A stretch of DNA of 64,000 nucleotides, taken from Pristimantibacillus sp052113225 (GTDB lineage Bacteria > Bacillota > Bacilli > Paenibacillales > Paenibacillaceae). Shown piece by piece: positions 1 through 7,473 of this stretch (positions within the stretch are counted from its first letter, which is position 1; every line of letters begins with the position of its first letter). Below the pieces are notes generated by a model. That model searched no databases and was not told the origin of the DNA. It saw only the letters and a list, made by a program, of their open reading frames with translations. Where the stretch lies: NCBI RefSeq assembly GCF_052113225.1, contig NZ_JBFRCT010000011.1, forward strand, positions 201,213 to 265,212. The letters run 5' to 3'. The position numbers and the translations under genes were made by a program.

Positions 1-1
1 A

Positions 2-1069
2 AGACCACTTAAACGTCTTAGTGAAGTAGCGGCATTAGCTGCCAAAGGCGACTTAACAGTGACACTCCCCGTTACGAACAATAATGAGATCGGACGCGCT
101 TCCAACGCTTTTAATGATATGATCCTGAGCCTCAGACAGCTTGCCTATCAAATTCGCACAACAGCAAGTGAAGTAGCAGGATCTTCTGTCACCATGCAAG
201 AGAGCGCCGAGCAGACCTCAAGGGCGACGGAAGAAGTATCTGAAGCGATTCAGGACGTAGCCGAAGGTGCAGATACACAGCTGCAAAGCTTCCAGGAATG
301 TCAGCGTGCGATGAATGAAATGACCGTTGGCATTCAACGTATTGCGGAGTCTTCCTCCAATGTATCGGAGCTTGCCGTTGATGCATCGGAGCTTGCTAAT
401 TCTGGGGATACAGTTATCAGCCGTACGGTATCGCAAATGCAAATGATTGAAACGAATGTGACCGAAACATCGGCCGTTATGCAAGAGCTCGAGCAAATGA
501 ACAGCCAGATCGGTGCAATCCTTGATATGATCGGCGATGTTGCGAATCAAACCAACCTGCTTGCCCTTAATGCTTCTATTGAAGCAGCACGTGCCGGTGA
601 GCATGGCAAAGGCTTTGCTGTTGTCGCTCATGAGATCCGCAAGCTTGCAGAACGCTCGAAGGAATCCTCCGAGCAGATCTCTACGATTCTAAGCGGAATT
701 AAAGGACGTACAGATGAAGCAGCCGCTTCTTTGGAAAAGGCCGCCGAGGGAGCACGTGAAGGTTCTACCGTATCACGCCAAGCCGGCGAGTCCTTCCGTT
801 CCATTATGGAAGCGATCCGTCAAGTATCCAGCCAAGTGCAGGAAGTATCCGCTGCATCCGAGCAGATGTCGGCAGGCAGCCAGCAAATCGCAGCTTCGCT
901 TGACCAGCTGGAGCATATTGCAGAAGCCTCCTCCGTACAGTCGCAGCGGGTAGCTGCAGCATCAGAGGAACAGCTCGCTTCCATGCAGGAGGTTGCAAGC
1001 TCCTCCGCACAGCTCCGTAGTCTAGCGGATAGCTTAAACAAAGCAGTAGGCACCTTCAAAACGGAATAA
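2..1069 (+). CDS. Methyl-accepting chemotaxis protein, C-terminal part (5' end outside window)
   Basis: The frame is already open at base 2, so the gene starts upstream of the window. The first visible residues (RPLKRLSEVAALAAKGDLTV) read as the end of a HAMP domain. A long heptad-rich cytoplasmic coiled coil follows. The receptor tip is clear around 530-660: the IGDVANQTNLLALNASIEAA segment and GEHGKGFAVVAHEIRKLAER, which in this family contact CheA and CheW. The second helical arm returns to the stop at 1069. The sensing and membrane parts lie outside, so the ligand cannot be inferred. A terminator follows, so this is the last gene of its unit. Confidence 0.95.
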   Translation, partial: RPLKRLSEVAALAAKGDLTVTLPVTNNNEIGRASNAFNDMILSLRQLAYQIRTTASEVAGSSVTMQESAEQTSRATEEVSEAIQDVAEGADTQLQSFQECQRAMNEMTVGIQRIAESSSNVSELAVDASELANSGDTVISRTVSQMQMIETNVTETSAVMQELEQMNSQIGAILDMIGDVANQTNLLALNASIEAARAGEHGKGFAVVAHEIRKLAERSKESSEQISTILSGIKGRTDEAAASLEKAAEGAREGSTVSRQAGESFRSIMEAIRQVSSQVQEVSAASEQMSAGSQQIAASLDQLEHIAEASSVQSQRVAAASEEQLASMQEVASSSAQLRSLADSLNKAVGTFKTE

Positions 1070-1177
1070 TCCGTTTTTACAAGCGTAAACAGTTGCGCCG
1101 CTAAAAGGGGCAGCATATGTTTCGCGAATGAAATATAAGCATAGTAAAATAAAAATTTATACTTTCTTATATTTAAT

Positions 1178-1232
1178 AAAAAGCACGGCCCGGACTAGAG
1201 AGAACCCTTCTCCCGTCCGGGCCGTGCTTATT
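1178..1232. terminator. Bidirectional rho-independent terminator
   Basis: A perfect 15-bp inverted repeat (AAGCACGGCCCGGAC at 1181-1195 with its complement at 1215-1229) has an A-run before it and T-rich sequence after it. It lies between the convergent chemotaxis receptor and bmrD genes and can serve both. Confidence 0.9.
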
Positions 1233-1234
1233 TG

Positions 1235-3259
1235 TTAGGAAGCTGTTACAGCGCTGCCCTGCTGCAGCTGGTACATCGCGTAATATTTGCCGCGATGCTC
1301 CATCAGTTGATCATGGTCGCCGCGCTCCACAATATGACCGCGGTCCAGCACCAGAATTTGATCCGCCTGGCGGATCGTCGATAAGCGATGGGCAATAACA
1401 AACGTTGTACGGCCTTTTTTCAGCACATCAAGCGCCTCTTGTATAATGGCCTCTGTTTCTGTATCGATGCTTGCTGTTGCTTCATCTAATATCAAGATCG
1501 CAGGATCATACGCAAGTGCCCTTGCAAATGAGATCAACTGACGTTGTCCCGCAGACAGCGTACTGCCCTTCTCAATGACTTCCGCATCAATGCCACCGGG
1601 CAGCTGTGAGAACATCTCATAAGCACCTACATCGCGAAGTGCCTGCTCCACCCGCTCCCGGCTGATCGCCGGATTATCCAGGCTGATGTTTGAAGCAATC
1701 GTACCGGTGAACAAGAACGGATCCTGTAACACGATCCCCATATGCTGGCGCAAATGCTGCTTTGGTATATCGAGCACATTGTTGCCGTCTATAACGATGC
1801 TGCCCTCATTAGAATCATAAAACCGGAACAAAAGGTTCATAATGGAGCTTTTACCGGAACCCGTATGACCAACAAGCGCTACCGTCTCCCCTTGGCGGGC
1901 GGAGAAAGTAATGTTCTTCAGCACATACTCATCCTTCTTGTATGCAAACGAGACATCTTCGAATTTCACTTCACCTTTGTAACGTTCCATTGTGCCAGGC
2001 TCCACTTCAACACCCGGCTGATCCATCAGTATAAATACCCGCTCCGCGGATACCCTTGCTGTCTCCAGGTTCGACAGCTGGTTAACAACACCAACAATCG
2101 GCTGGAACATCCGGTTCATCAGATCCACGAACGCATACAGCACGCCAACCCCAATTGCAGCACCGAACCAGTCTCCCCAGAAGAACCAGATGACAATGAG
2201 GAATATAATGTTCCGGACAACGTTCACAAGGTTATGAGAAGTAATCGAGTTCAAGCTAAGCAGCTTGTTCTGATACGTAAAATAATGCTCGTTCAGCTCG
2301 TCGAATTCCTTAAACGTCTCTTTCTGACGGCGGAACGCTTGAATAATCGCCATCCCTTGGATGGACTCATTAATCATCGCGTTGATCTCGCTCAGCTTCG
2401 TCCGGATAATTCGGTTGTAACGGGCTGCAAAGCGCCGGTACAGACTAATCCAGACAAGCAGAATCGGTACAAGCGGCAGTGCGAACAGCGCAAGACGCGG
2501 ATCTAGCAGGAAAAGTGCCCCATAGATCGCTGTCATGTAGACAATCGCGGAGAAGAAGTTCGCAAGCACCGCGACATACAGCTCGCGAATCGCTTCCGTA
2601 TCATTCGTAATCCGCGAGACGACCTGCCCTGCAGCAAGCGTATCAAAGTAATTCACCGGAAGCCGCTGTGTATGAGCAAATACATCGTTACGCATCCGCC
2701 GAACGATCCGGTTCGCGGATGTCTGAAGCAGCAGCCGCTGTCCGTATGTGAACACCGCACCAAGCAGGAGCAGTCCGACATACAAGCCTGCCAGCTTCAT
2801 TAAGCTTGGGATTTCTGGCTTATAGAACTGATACAGCTCTTTCGCCGTAATTAACGACACCGGGAAGGATGCCGTCTCTTTGGTTGTTTTATCTGTAACG
2901 GTCATTTGGCCGTCTGCTACTTTACGAGCGCCCCCCTCCATCGGAAGAGCACCTTCATACCAATAAAATTTTCTGCCGGCTTGAAGCAGATGCACTTCCG
3001 CACCTTTCACTTCACCCGGAGCGAAGTGATCTTCGCGTTTATACCATTTACCTTTATAAGAGACCGTATAGCGTTCATCCGACGCTACCTCATACCAGCT
3101 CTTCTCAATGCCGAGAATATTCTGATCAATCATCCGCTTGGCAATAAACGGTCCCGCCAGCTCCGCACAAACGGCGAGCAGGAGGAGAATCAGAGCTCCA
3201 ATGATCGGTTTTTTATAAAGCATGGCGTATTGAAACAATCGTTTACCTGTTTGACCCAT
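1235..3259 (-). CDS. bmrD: Heterodimeric multidrug ABC exporter, BmrD-like half (canonical ATPase site)
   Basis: A 674-residue type IV ABC half-transporter: six membrane helices followed by an ATPase domain with Walker A (GHTGSGKSS), signature (LSAGQRQ) and Walker B ILILDEATAS with the catalytic Glu. About 90 extra residues lie between the first two helices (WYEVASDERY to FPVSLITA). B. subtilis BmrD (about 673 aa) has an extracellular domain at the same place. I chose ATG 3259 (MGQTGKRLFQ), with GAAAGAGAGG upstream. The longer frame to 3340 would overlap the partner gene. It lies 22 nt downstream of the BmrC-like gene and should pair with it to export drugs using one active and one degenerate ATP site. 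Confidence 0.9.
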   Translation of the reverse strand: MGQTGKRLFQYAMLYKKPIIGALILLLLAVCAELAGPFIAKRMIDQNILGIEKSWYEVASDERYTVSYKGKWYKREDHFAPGEVKGAEVHLLQAGRKFYWYEGALPMEGGARKVADGQMTVTDKTTKETASFPVSLITAKELYQFYKPEIPSLMKLAGLYVGLLLLGAVFTYGQRLLLQTSANRIVRRMRNDVFAHTQRLPVNYFDTLAAGQVVSRITNDTEAIRELYVAVLANFFSAIVYMTAIYGALFLLDPRLALFALPLVPILLVWISLYRRFAARYNRIIRTKLSEINAMINESIQGMAIIQAFRRQKETFKEFDELNEHYFTYQNKLLSLNSITSHNLVNVVRNIIFLIVIWFFWGDWFGAAIGVGVLYAFVDLMNRMFQPIVGVVNQLSNLETARVSAERVFILMDQPGVEVEPGTMERYKGEVKFEDVSFAYKKDEYVLKNITFSARQGETVALVGHTGSGKSSIMNLLFRFYDSNEGSIVIDGNNVLDIPKQHLRQHMGIVLQDPFLFTGTIASNISLDNPAISRERVEQALRDVGAYEMFSQLPGGIDAEVIEKGSTLSAGQRQLISFARALAYDPAILILDEATASIDTETEAIIQEALDVLKKGRTTFVIAHRLSTIRQADQILVLDRGHIVERGDHDQLMEHRGKYYAMYQLQQGSAVTAS

Positions 3260-3281
3260 TGTTCGTAAACGCCTCTCTTTC

Positions 3282-5030
3282 CTATGATTCAATAAGCGAC
3301 TCAAGCTGCTGCCGCTCATATTGTTCCTTGTACCAGCCATCCTGCTTTACTAAATGATCATGAGTGCCCTGTTGAACAATTCGCCCTTCATCAAGCACAA
3401 CGATATGGTCAGCATGCTGTACAGCAGACAGCCGGTGCGTCGTAATAAGTGTTGTTTTGCCGGCACGCTCGGTCCGAATACCCTCGATAATCTCAGCTTC
3501 CGTCCGTCCATCAACAGCAGAAAGCGCATCGTCCAGCATCAATATTTCAGGATCGGCAATAAGTGCACGCGCAATGCTGACCCGCTGCTTCTGACCGCCG
3601 GAGAGTGCAACCCCCTTCTCCCCAACCATCGTCTCGAGGCCATCCGGCAGGAATTGAATATCCTTCGCAAAGGATGCCCGTGCGAGTGCACGCTGCAGAT
3701 CTTCCTCTGTCGACTCGCCTTTTTTCCCGAACATTATATTTTCGCGTATCGTCTTCGAGAACAGAATGGGCTGCTGTGGTACATAACCGATCCAGCCAAG
3801 CAGGCGCTCCATCGACAGCTTCTCAAGAGGCTGGCCGGTAATTGCAATCTCGCCTTTACCAACCGGATACTCTCTCAACAGCTGTTTCAAGAGTGTAGTC
3901 TTGCCGCTGCCCGTACGGCCGACAATACCAAGCGTCTGGCCTTGCCGCAGACGGATCGTAACCTCGCTGAGGTTATCAACGACAGAAGAGGGATAACGGA
4001 ACGTGACATCTTCAAACACAATTGTCGCCGGTGCCGTCACATCGATCGTATTCTCCGCATCTTCTACATCCGGCTTATAGCCAAGCGTTTCTTCTACTCG
4101 GTCAAGCGAAGCATTACCCCGCTGCATAATGTTGATCAGCTCACCGATCGCGAACATCGGCCAGATCAGCATCCCGAGATATACGTTAAAGGATACGAGT
4201 TCTCCAAGTGTAATCTCGCTGTGAAACACCAGATAACCACCATAACAAAGACCAATCAGATAGCTGAGACCAACCAAAATCTTGATTGTTGGCTCGAAGA
4301 GCGCATCAATCTTGGCCACAGCGATGTTTTTCTCAAACACTTCATCCGTCTTCTTCTTAAACTGCCCCTGGTTTGCATCCTCCTGCACAAAAGCACGGAT
4401 AACACGCACACCAGATACCGACTCCAGCACTTGGTCATTTAATTCACCAAACGCATCCTGCGACTGCATAAAGCGCTCGTGGATTTTCCCGCCAAAATGC
4501 TTCATCGCAAGCGCAATGAACGGCAATGGCAGAAGCGCAGCAAGCGTCAGCTTAATGCTGATCATCGCTGCCATCACGCCAAGAATCGTTAGCATGAAGA
4601 AGGTCGAATCGATTAGCGTCAGAATACCAAACCCGGCTGTTGTTGCTACGGCATTCAGGTCATTCGTCGAACGGGCCATCAAATCGCCCGTCCGGTTCCG
4701 TTCGTAGAACGTTGGCGTCATCTTCAGAAAGTGACGCATAAGGCGTGACCGGAGCAGCCGCTCCAGCACAAAGGCACCACCGAATAATTTATAATGCCAC
4801 ACGTAAGTAATCGCGTAGCCGATCACCGTAACGCCTACCCAGCCGATGACAACCTGCACAAAGCCGGTCTCATCCAGCCTGCCTTGATGAATGCCGTCAA
4901 TCGTATGGCCAATCAGCCAAGGCGGGATGACATCCAAGAAGCCTGTAATAATAAGCAGCACACAGGCAAGCGTATATCTTTTCCAATTCATTGCGAAAAA
5001 CCATTGAAGTTTCTTAAGTACGATAAACAT
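3282..5030 (-). CDS. bmrC: Heterodimeric multidrug ABC exporter, BmrC-like half (degenerate ATPase site)
   Basis: A 582-residue half-transporter, close to BmrC's usual length. The membrane domain comes first. The ATPase has Walker A GRTGSGKTT, signature LSGGQKQ and Walker B ILMLDDALSA. The catalytic Glu is replaced by Asp, the known degenerate-site signature of BmrC in BmrCD. ATG 5028-5030 (MFIVLKKLQW) is preferred: AGGA lies 6 nt upstream and GGAGG 14 nt upstream, and homology starts here. The open frame upstream to 5171 runs through the leader terminators and is not needed. The leader upstream (promoter, short ORF, two terminators) indicates transcription attenuation as the main control. 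Confidence 0.9.
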   Translation of the reverse strand: MFIVLKKLQWFFAMNWKRYTLACVLLIITGFLDVIPPWLIGHTIDGIHQGRLDETGFVQVVIGWVGVTVIGYAITYVWHYKLFGGAFVLERLLRSRLMRHFLKMTPTFYERNRTGDLMARSTNDLNAVATTAGFGILTLIDSTFFMLTILGVMAAMISIKLTLAALLPLPFIALAMKHFGGKIHERFMQSQDAFGELNDQVLESVSGVRVIRAFVQEDANQGQFKKKTDEVFEKNIAVAKIDALFEPTIKILVGLSYLIGLCYGGYLVFHSEITLGELVSFNVYLGMLIWPMFAIGELINIMQRGNASLDRVEETLGYKPDVEDAENTIDVTAPATIVFEDVTFRYPSSVVDNLSEVTIRLRQGQTLGIVGRTGSGKTTLLKQLLREYPVGKGEIAITGQPLEKLSMERLLGWIGYVPQQPILFSKTIRENIMFGKKGESTEEDLQRALARASFAKDIQFLPDGLETMVGEKGVALSGGQKQRVSIARALIADPEILMLDDALSAVDGRTEAEIIEGIRTERAGKTTLITTHRLSAVQHADHIVVLDEGRIVQQGTHDHLVKQDGWYKEQYERQQLESLIES

Positions 5031-5084
5031 AATTTGTCCTGACACCTCCCGTATCCATCCAAGCATCATCCGCCCCAAAAAAGC

Positions 5085-5123
5085 AAAAAAAGAAGCGCAC
5101 CGTAAATGTACGATACGCTTCTT
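5085..5123 (-). terminator. Second leader terminator (T2) upstream of bmrC
   Basis: On the minus strand AAGAAGCGTATCGTA pairs with TACGGTGCGCTTCTT (15 bp with a few G-U pairs, CATT loop), followed directly by a T-run. It lies between terminator T1 and the bmrC start, so transcripts must pass two terminators in series. Confidence 0.85.
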
Positions 5124-5157
5124 CACAAAGCAGTAGGCACAATAAGGCCCGCTGCAA

Positions 5158-5199
5158 TTAAAAAGGCGCACGGTTACGGTTACGTAACCATGCGCCTTT
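5158..5199 (-). terminator. First leader terminator (T1) upstream of bmrC, attenuator
   Basis: On the minus strand a 17-bp stem (AAAGGCGCATGGTTACG with its complement, one G-U pair) closes on a TAAC loop and is followed by TTTTT. It starts 25 nt after the stop of the short leader ORF. Its 5' arm (5183-5195) can instead pair with codons 22-27 of the leader ORF (5239-5254), which would give an antiterminator. Confidence 0.9.
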
Positions 5200-5223
5200 G
5201 ATTTAATGGGATACCCCTAATCA

Positions 5224-5319
5224 TCAAAGAGATTCGACGCGCGGATGGATTACGTTCATAAATTTAGTATGCACATTGTTAAATCCTACATGTTGTTGAA
5301 TGAATACAATTGGATTCAT
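5224..5319 (-). CDS. 31-residue leader peptide of the bmrCD operon
   Basis: ATG 5319, 8 nt after AAAGGAGG, opens a 31-codon frame (begins MNPIVFIQQHVGF, ends PRVESL) that stops at TGA 5224. A good sigma-A promoter lies just upstream and two terminators lie between it and bmrC. In B. subtilis, bmrB occupies this place and acts as a leader peptide for ribosome-mediated attenuation of bmrCD; sequence similarity to BmrB was not checked. Codons 22-27 can pair with the 5' arm of T1. Ribosome stalling early in this ORF, for example by an antibiotic, would therefore free an antiterminator. That the peptide is a regulator is inference from layout. Confidence 0.75.
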   Translation of the reverse strand: MNPIVFIQQHVGFNNVHTKFMNVIHPRVESL

Positions 5320-5357
5320 GTCGTAATCCTCCTTTCGATTTGTGAAATATATTTGTC

Positions 5358-5386
5358 ACTTTACCATCGTATGAAATAACTGTCAA
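5358..5386 (-). promoter_or_regulatory. Sigma-A type promoter of the bmrCD leader
   Basis: On the minus strand TTGACA (5381-5386), a 17-nt spacer, then TAAAGT (5358-5363), placed about 40 nt before the leader ORF. It separates the exporter unit from the nirBDC-cobA operon upstream. Confidence 0.75.
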
Positions 5387-5425
5387 TCCATTATTTTGTA
5401 AATCTTCGCCTATTTTCACCATTTA

Positions 5426-6199
5426 TCACATAACCCAGGCTTCTGCCTGCTGTTCCGCCAGCAGCAATTGCTCGCGTACCTTAACCACTTCACCAACAAT
5501 AATAAGCGCTGGATTGACCACTTTCATCGATAATGCCAGCTTATGAATATCGGCCAGCGTACCCGTAATCACGCGCTGCTTGCTTGTTGTGCCCTGCTCA
5601 ATAATAGCAACTGGCGTTGACGCCGCTTTGCCATGCTTTAATAGTTCCTCGCGGATCACGCCCAGCTGGCTGACCCCCATATAGATCGCTAATGTATCCA
5701 CGCTATGAGCGAGTAAATCCCAGCGTACCGGCTCTTGATCGCCGTGACAGCGATTGCCGGTAACGCAGGCAAACGATGCTGCCTTCCCGCGATGCGTCAA
5801 CGGAATCGCAGCCGATGCCGCAGCACCAATCGCCGATGTTACGCCGGGTATAATCTCCCACTCAATCCCATTCTCCGCCAGCTCCAACGCCTCCTCACCA
5901 CCGCGCCCGAAGACGAAGGGGTCGCCCCCTTTTAGGCGGACGACCGTTTTCCCTTCCTTCGCAAAGGCAACAAGCGTCTTATTAATCTGTTCCTGCGGCA
6001 TTGCATGCGCGTTAGGCGCCTTACCGCAGTAGACCAGCTCCGTACCTGGACGGGCATAAGCGAGCAATTCCTTATTCACAAGGCGGTCGTATAGAATAAC
6101 ATCCGCCAGACCCAGTCGCCGAATTGCTTTTACCGTAATCAACTCTGGATCTCCAGGTCCCGCTCCAATAATGTATACCTTGCCTGCCGGCGCCCGCAT
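5426..6199 (-). CDS. cobA: Uroporphyrinogen-III C-methyltransferase (siroheme synthesis)
   Basis: A 257-residue SUMT. N-terminal VYIIGAGPGDPELIT is the SAM-binding loop, followed by ADVILYDRLV, GKAPNAHAMPQEQIN, VVRLKGGDPFVFGRGGEEA and PGVTSAIGAAA, all typical of CobA/SirA/NasF enzymes. It methylates uroporphyrinogen III to precorrin-2, the first step to siroheme, the cofactor of the nitrite reductase encoded upstream. The ATG overlaps the nirC stop (TAATG), so translation is probably coupled. No fused dehydrogenase/chelatase domain is present, so the later siroheme steps must be encoded elsewhere. Confidence 0.95.
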   Translation of the reverse strand: MRAPAGKVYIIGAGPGDPELITVKAIRRLGLADVILYDRLVNKELLAYARPGTELVYCGKAPNAHAMPQEQINKTLVAFAKEGKTVVRLKGGDPFVFGRGGEEALELAENGIEWEIIPGVTSAIGAAASAAIPLTHRGKAASFACVTGNRCHGDQEPVRWDLLAHSVDTLAIYMGVSQLGVIREELLKHGKAASTPVAIIEQGTTSKQRVITGTLADIHKLALSMKVVNPALIIVGEVVKVREQLLLAEQQAEAWVM

Positions 6200-7059
6200 T
6201 ACAGGCCGCTTTTCTCAGCAGCAAGTGCCGGTGTAGTTGGTAAGCCTGCTTGCAAAGCCTGGCTCTCGGAATCTTTTTTCTTATTATGCGACCAGTAGAA
6301 CATAAAGCCTGTAAACAACGCTCCGCCTACAAAGTTGCCAAGCAGTACCGGGATTTGATTCCACACCCACCAGTCGGTGATCGTTACATCCGCACCAAGC
6401 ATCATGCCTGCCGGAATGACGAACATATTGACAACGGCATGCTCGAAGCCTTGCTCGAAGAACATCAGGATCGGCAGCCACATCGCTACGATTTTACCTA
6501 ACGTAGATTTCGAGGTCATCGCCATCACAACACCCAGCGTAACCATCCAATTGCACAGGATTGCCTTGATGAAGACCAGAATGATACCGTCAAAGCCCAT
6601 TTTTTGATAACCAAGTGTCTTCGTTTCACTTACTTGAATAAGCATTTGGGCGAGCGGATTAGCCATATCCGTCCCCATCTTGGTAACCGCCATGCCGTAT
6701 AAAGCCGCATATACCGCACAGCCGATCAAGTGGCCGATAATGACAAGCCCGTAGTTGGCCATCATGCGGGAAAGGGTTGTTTCTCGTTTAAATACCGATA
6801 GAGGAATGAGTGCAAAGCTGCCGGTCACAAGCTCAAGTCCAAGAAGGACGATGATGACGAAGCCTATCGGGAAAATAACTGCTCCTGCAAGGGGCATTGT
6901 TGTCTGAGTTGTAGCCGTATAGGCTAGTGTTGTAGCAAAGGCCAGTATGCCGCCGCCAAGAAACCCTCTCATTAGCATTTGCGATGAGCTCATCTCCGCC
7001 TTCGCCTTGCCTGCCTCTACCATCGATTCTAGTACTTCAGCTGGTTTCACATAGTCCAT
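6199..7059 (-). CDS. nirC: Formate/nitrite transporter family protein (nitrite channel NirC-like)
   Basis: A 286-residue six-helix membrane protein of the FNT family. The N-terminal MDYVKPAEVLESMVEAGKAK helix, the GFLGGGILAFA first helix, GLELVTGSFALIP and GNFVGGALFTGFMFYW match FNT channels. ATG 7059 is 8 nt after AGGAGG; the TTG at 7065 is too close to that site. It sits between nirD and cobA, which argues for nitrite rather than formate transport. The gene is preceded by one of four copies of a structured intercistronic element (7068-7137) that carries its ribosome-binding site. Confidence 0.92.
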   Translation of the reverse strand: MDYVKPAEVLESMVEAGKAKAEMSSSQMLMRGFLGGGILAFATTLAYTATTQTTMPLAGAVIFPIGFVIIVLLGLELVTGSFALIPLSVFKRETTLSRMMANYGLVIIGHLIGCAVYAALYGMAVTKMGTDMANPLAQMLIQVSETKTLGYQKMGFDGIILVFIKAILCNWMVTLGVVMAMTSKSTLGKIVAMWLPILMFFEQGFEHAVVNMFVIPAGMMLGADVTITDWWVWNQIPVLLGNFVGGALFTGFMFYWSHNKKKDSESQALQAGLPTTPALAAEKSGL

Positions 7060-7067
7060 CTGCAATC

Positions 7068-7137
7068 CCTCCTAAAAAGAATAATCGCCCAATCGGCCAC
7101 TATATGCCGATCGTGAAGATTCTTGCCTCGTAAGCAT
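7068..7137 (-). repeat. Structured intercistronic element, copy A (ends in nirC ribosome-binding site)
   Basis: On the minus strand it starts ATGCTTACGAGGCAAGAATC and ends TTATTCTTTTTAGGAGG. AAGAAT pairs with ATTCTT (outer stem) and ATCGGC with GCCGAT (inner 6-bp stem). It begins 9 nt after the nirD stop. Related copies are at 14260-14330, 49067-49136 and 61892-61962. The function is unknown to me. Confidence 0.85.
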
Positions 7138-7145
7138 ACAGCCCT

Positions 7146-7460
7146 CTATAGGGTGATATAGATCTCGCCGCTGCCCGGGTCGATCTCCGTCTCGAATGTT
7201 TTGATGCAGCCGTCATCCGGTTCTTGCACCCGTCCACTCCTTAGATCGATCTTCCAGTCATGCAGCGGGCAGTGAATATTAGTGCCGCACACCATTCCTT
7301 CCGAAAGCCTGCCGCCTTTATGCGGACATTTATTCTCGACTGCCTTCACACTGCCGTCCGTCAGGCGGAAAATCGCAATGTCGGTATTGTCGATCTGCAC
7401 CGTACGAGAGCCTAATACGTCGATATCCGTTAGTTTTGCTACAAGCACCTTTGTCACCAT
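7146..7460 (-). CDS. nirD: Nitrite reductase small subunit, Rieske type
   Basis: A 104-residue Rieske [2Fe-2S] protein. The cluster ligands are in NKCPHKGGRLSEG (Cys-x-His) and IHCPLHDW (Cys-x-x-His), about 18 residues apart, as in NirD. It is the small subunit of assimilatory NADH-nitrite reductase. ATG 7460 (MVTKVLVAKL) has GGGGGAG upstream; the longer frame to 7496 would overlap nirB. It starts 14 nt after nirB ends, so it is in the same operon. Confidence 0.95.
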   Translation of the reverse strand: MVTKVLVAKLTDIDVLGSRTVQIDNTDIAIFRLTDGSVKAVENKCPHKGGRLSEGMVCGTNIHCPLHDWKIDLRSGRVQEPDDGCIKTFETEIDPGSGEIYITL

Positions 7461-7473
7461 ATAGAAGCTCCCC

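Noticed and set aside
3354..4442. Plus-strand open frame of 362 codons opposite bmrC
   Set aside because: Antisense to a clear ABC exporter gene, no ribosome-binding site, no recognisable domain.
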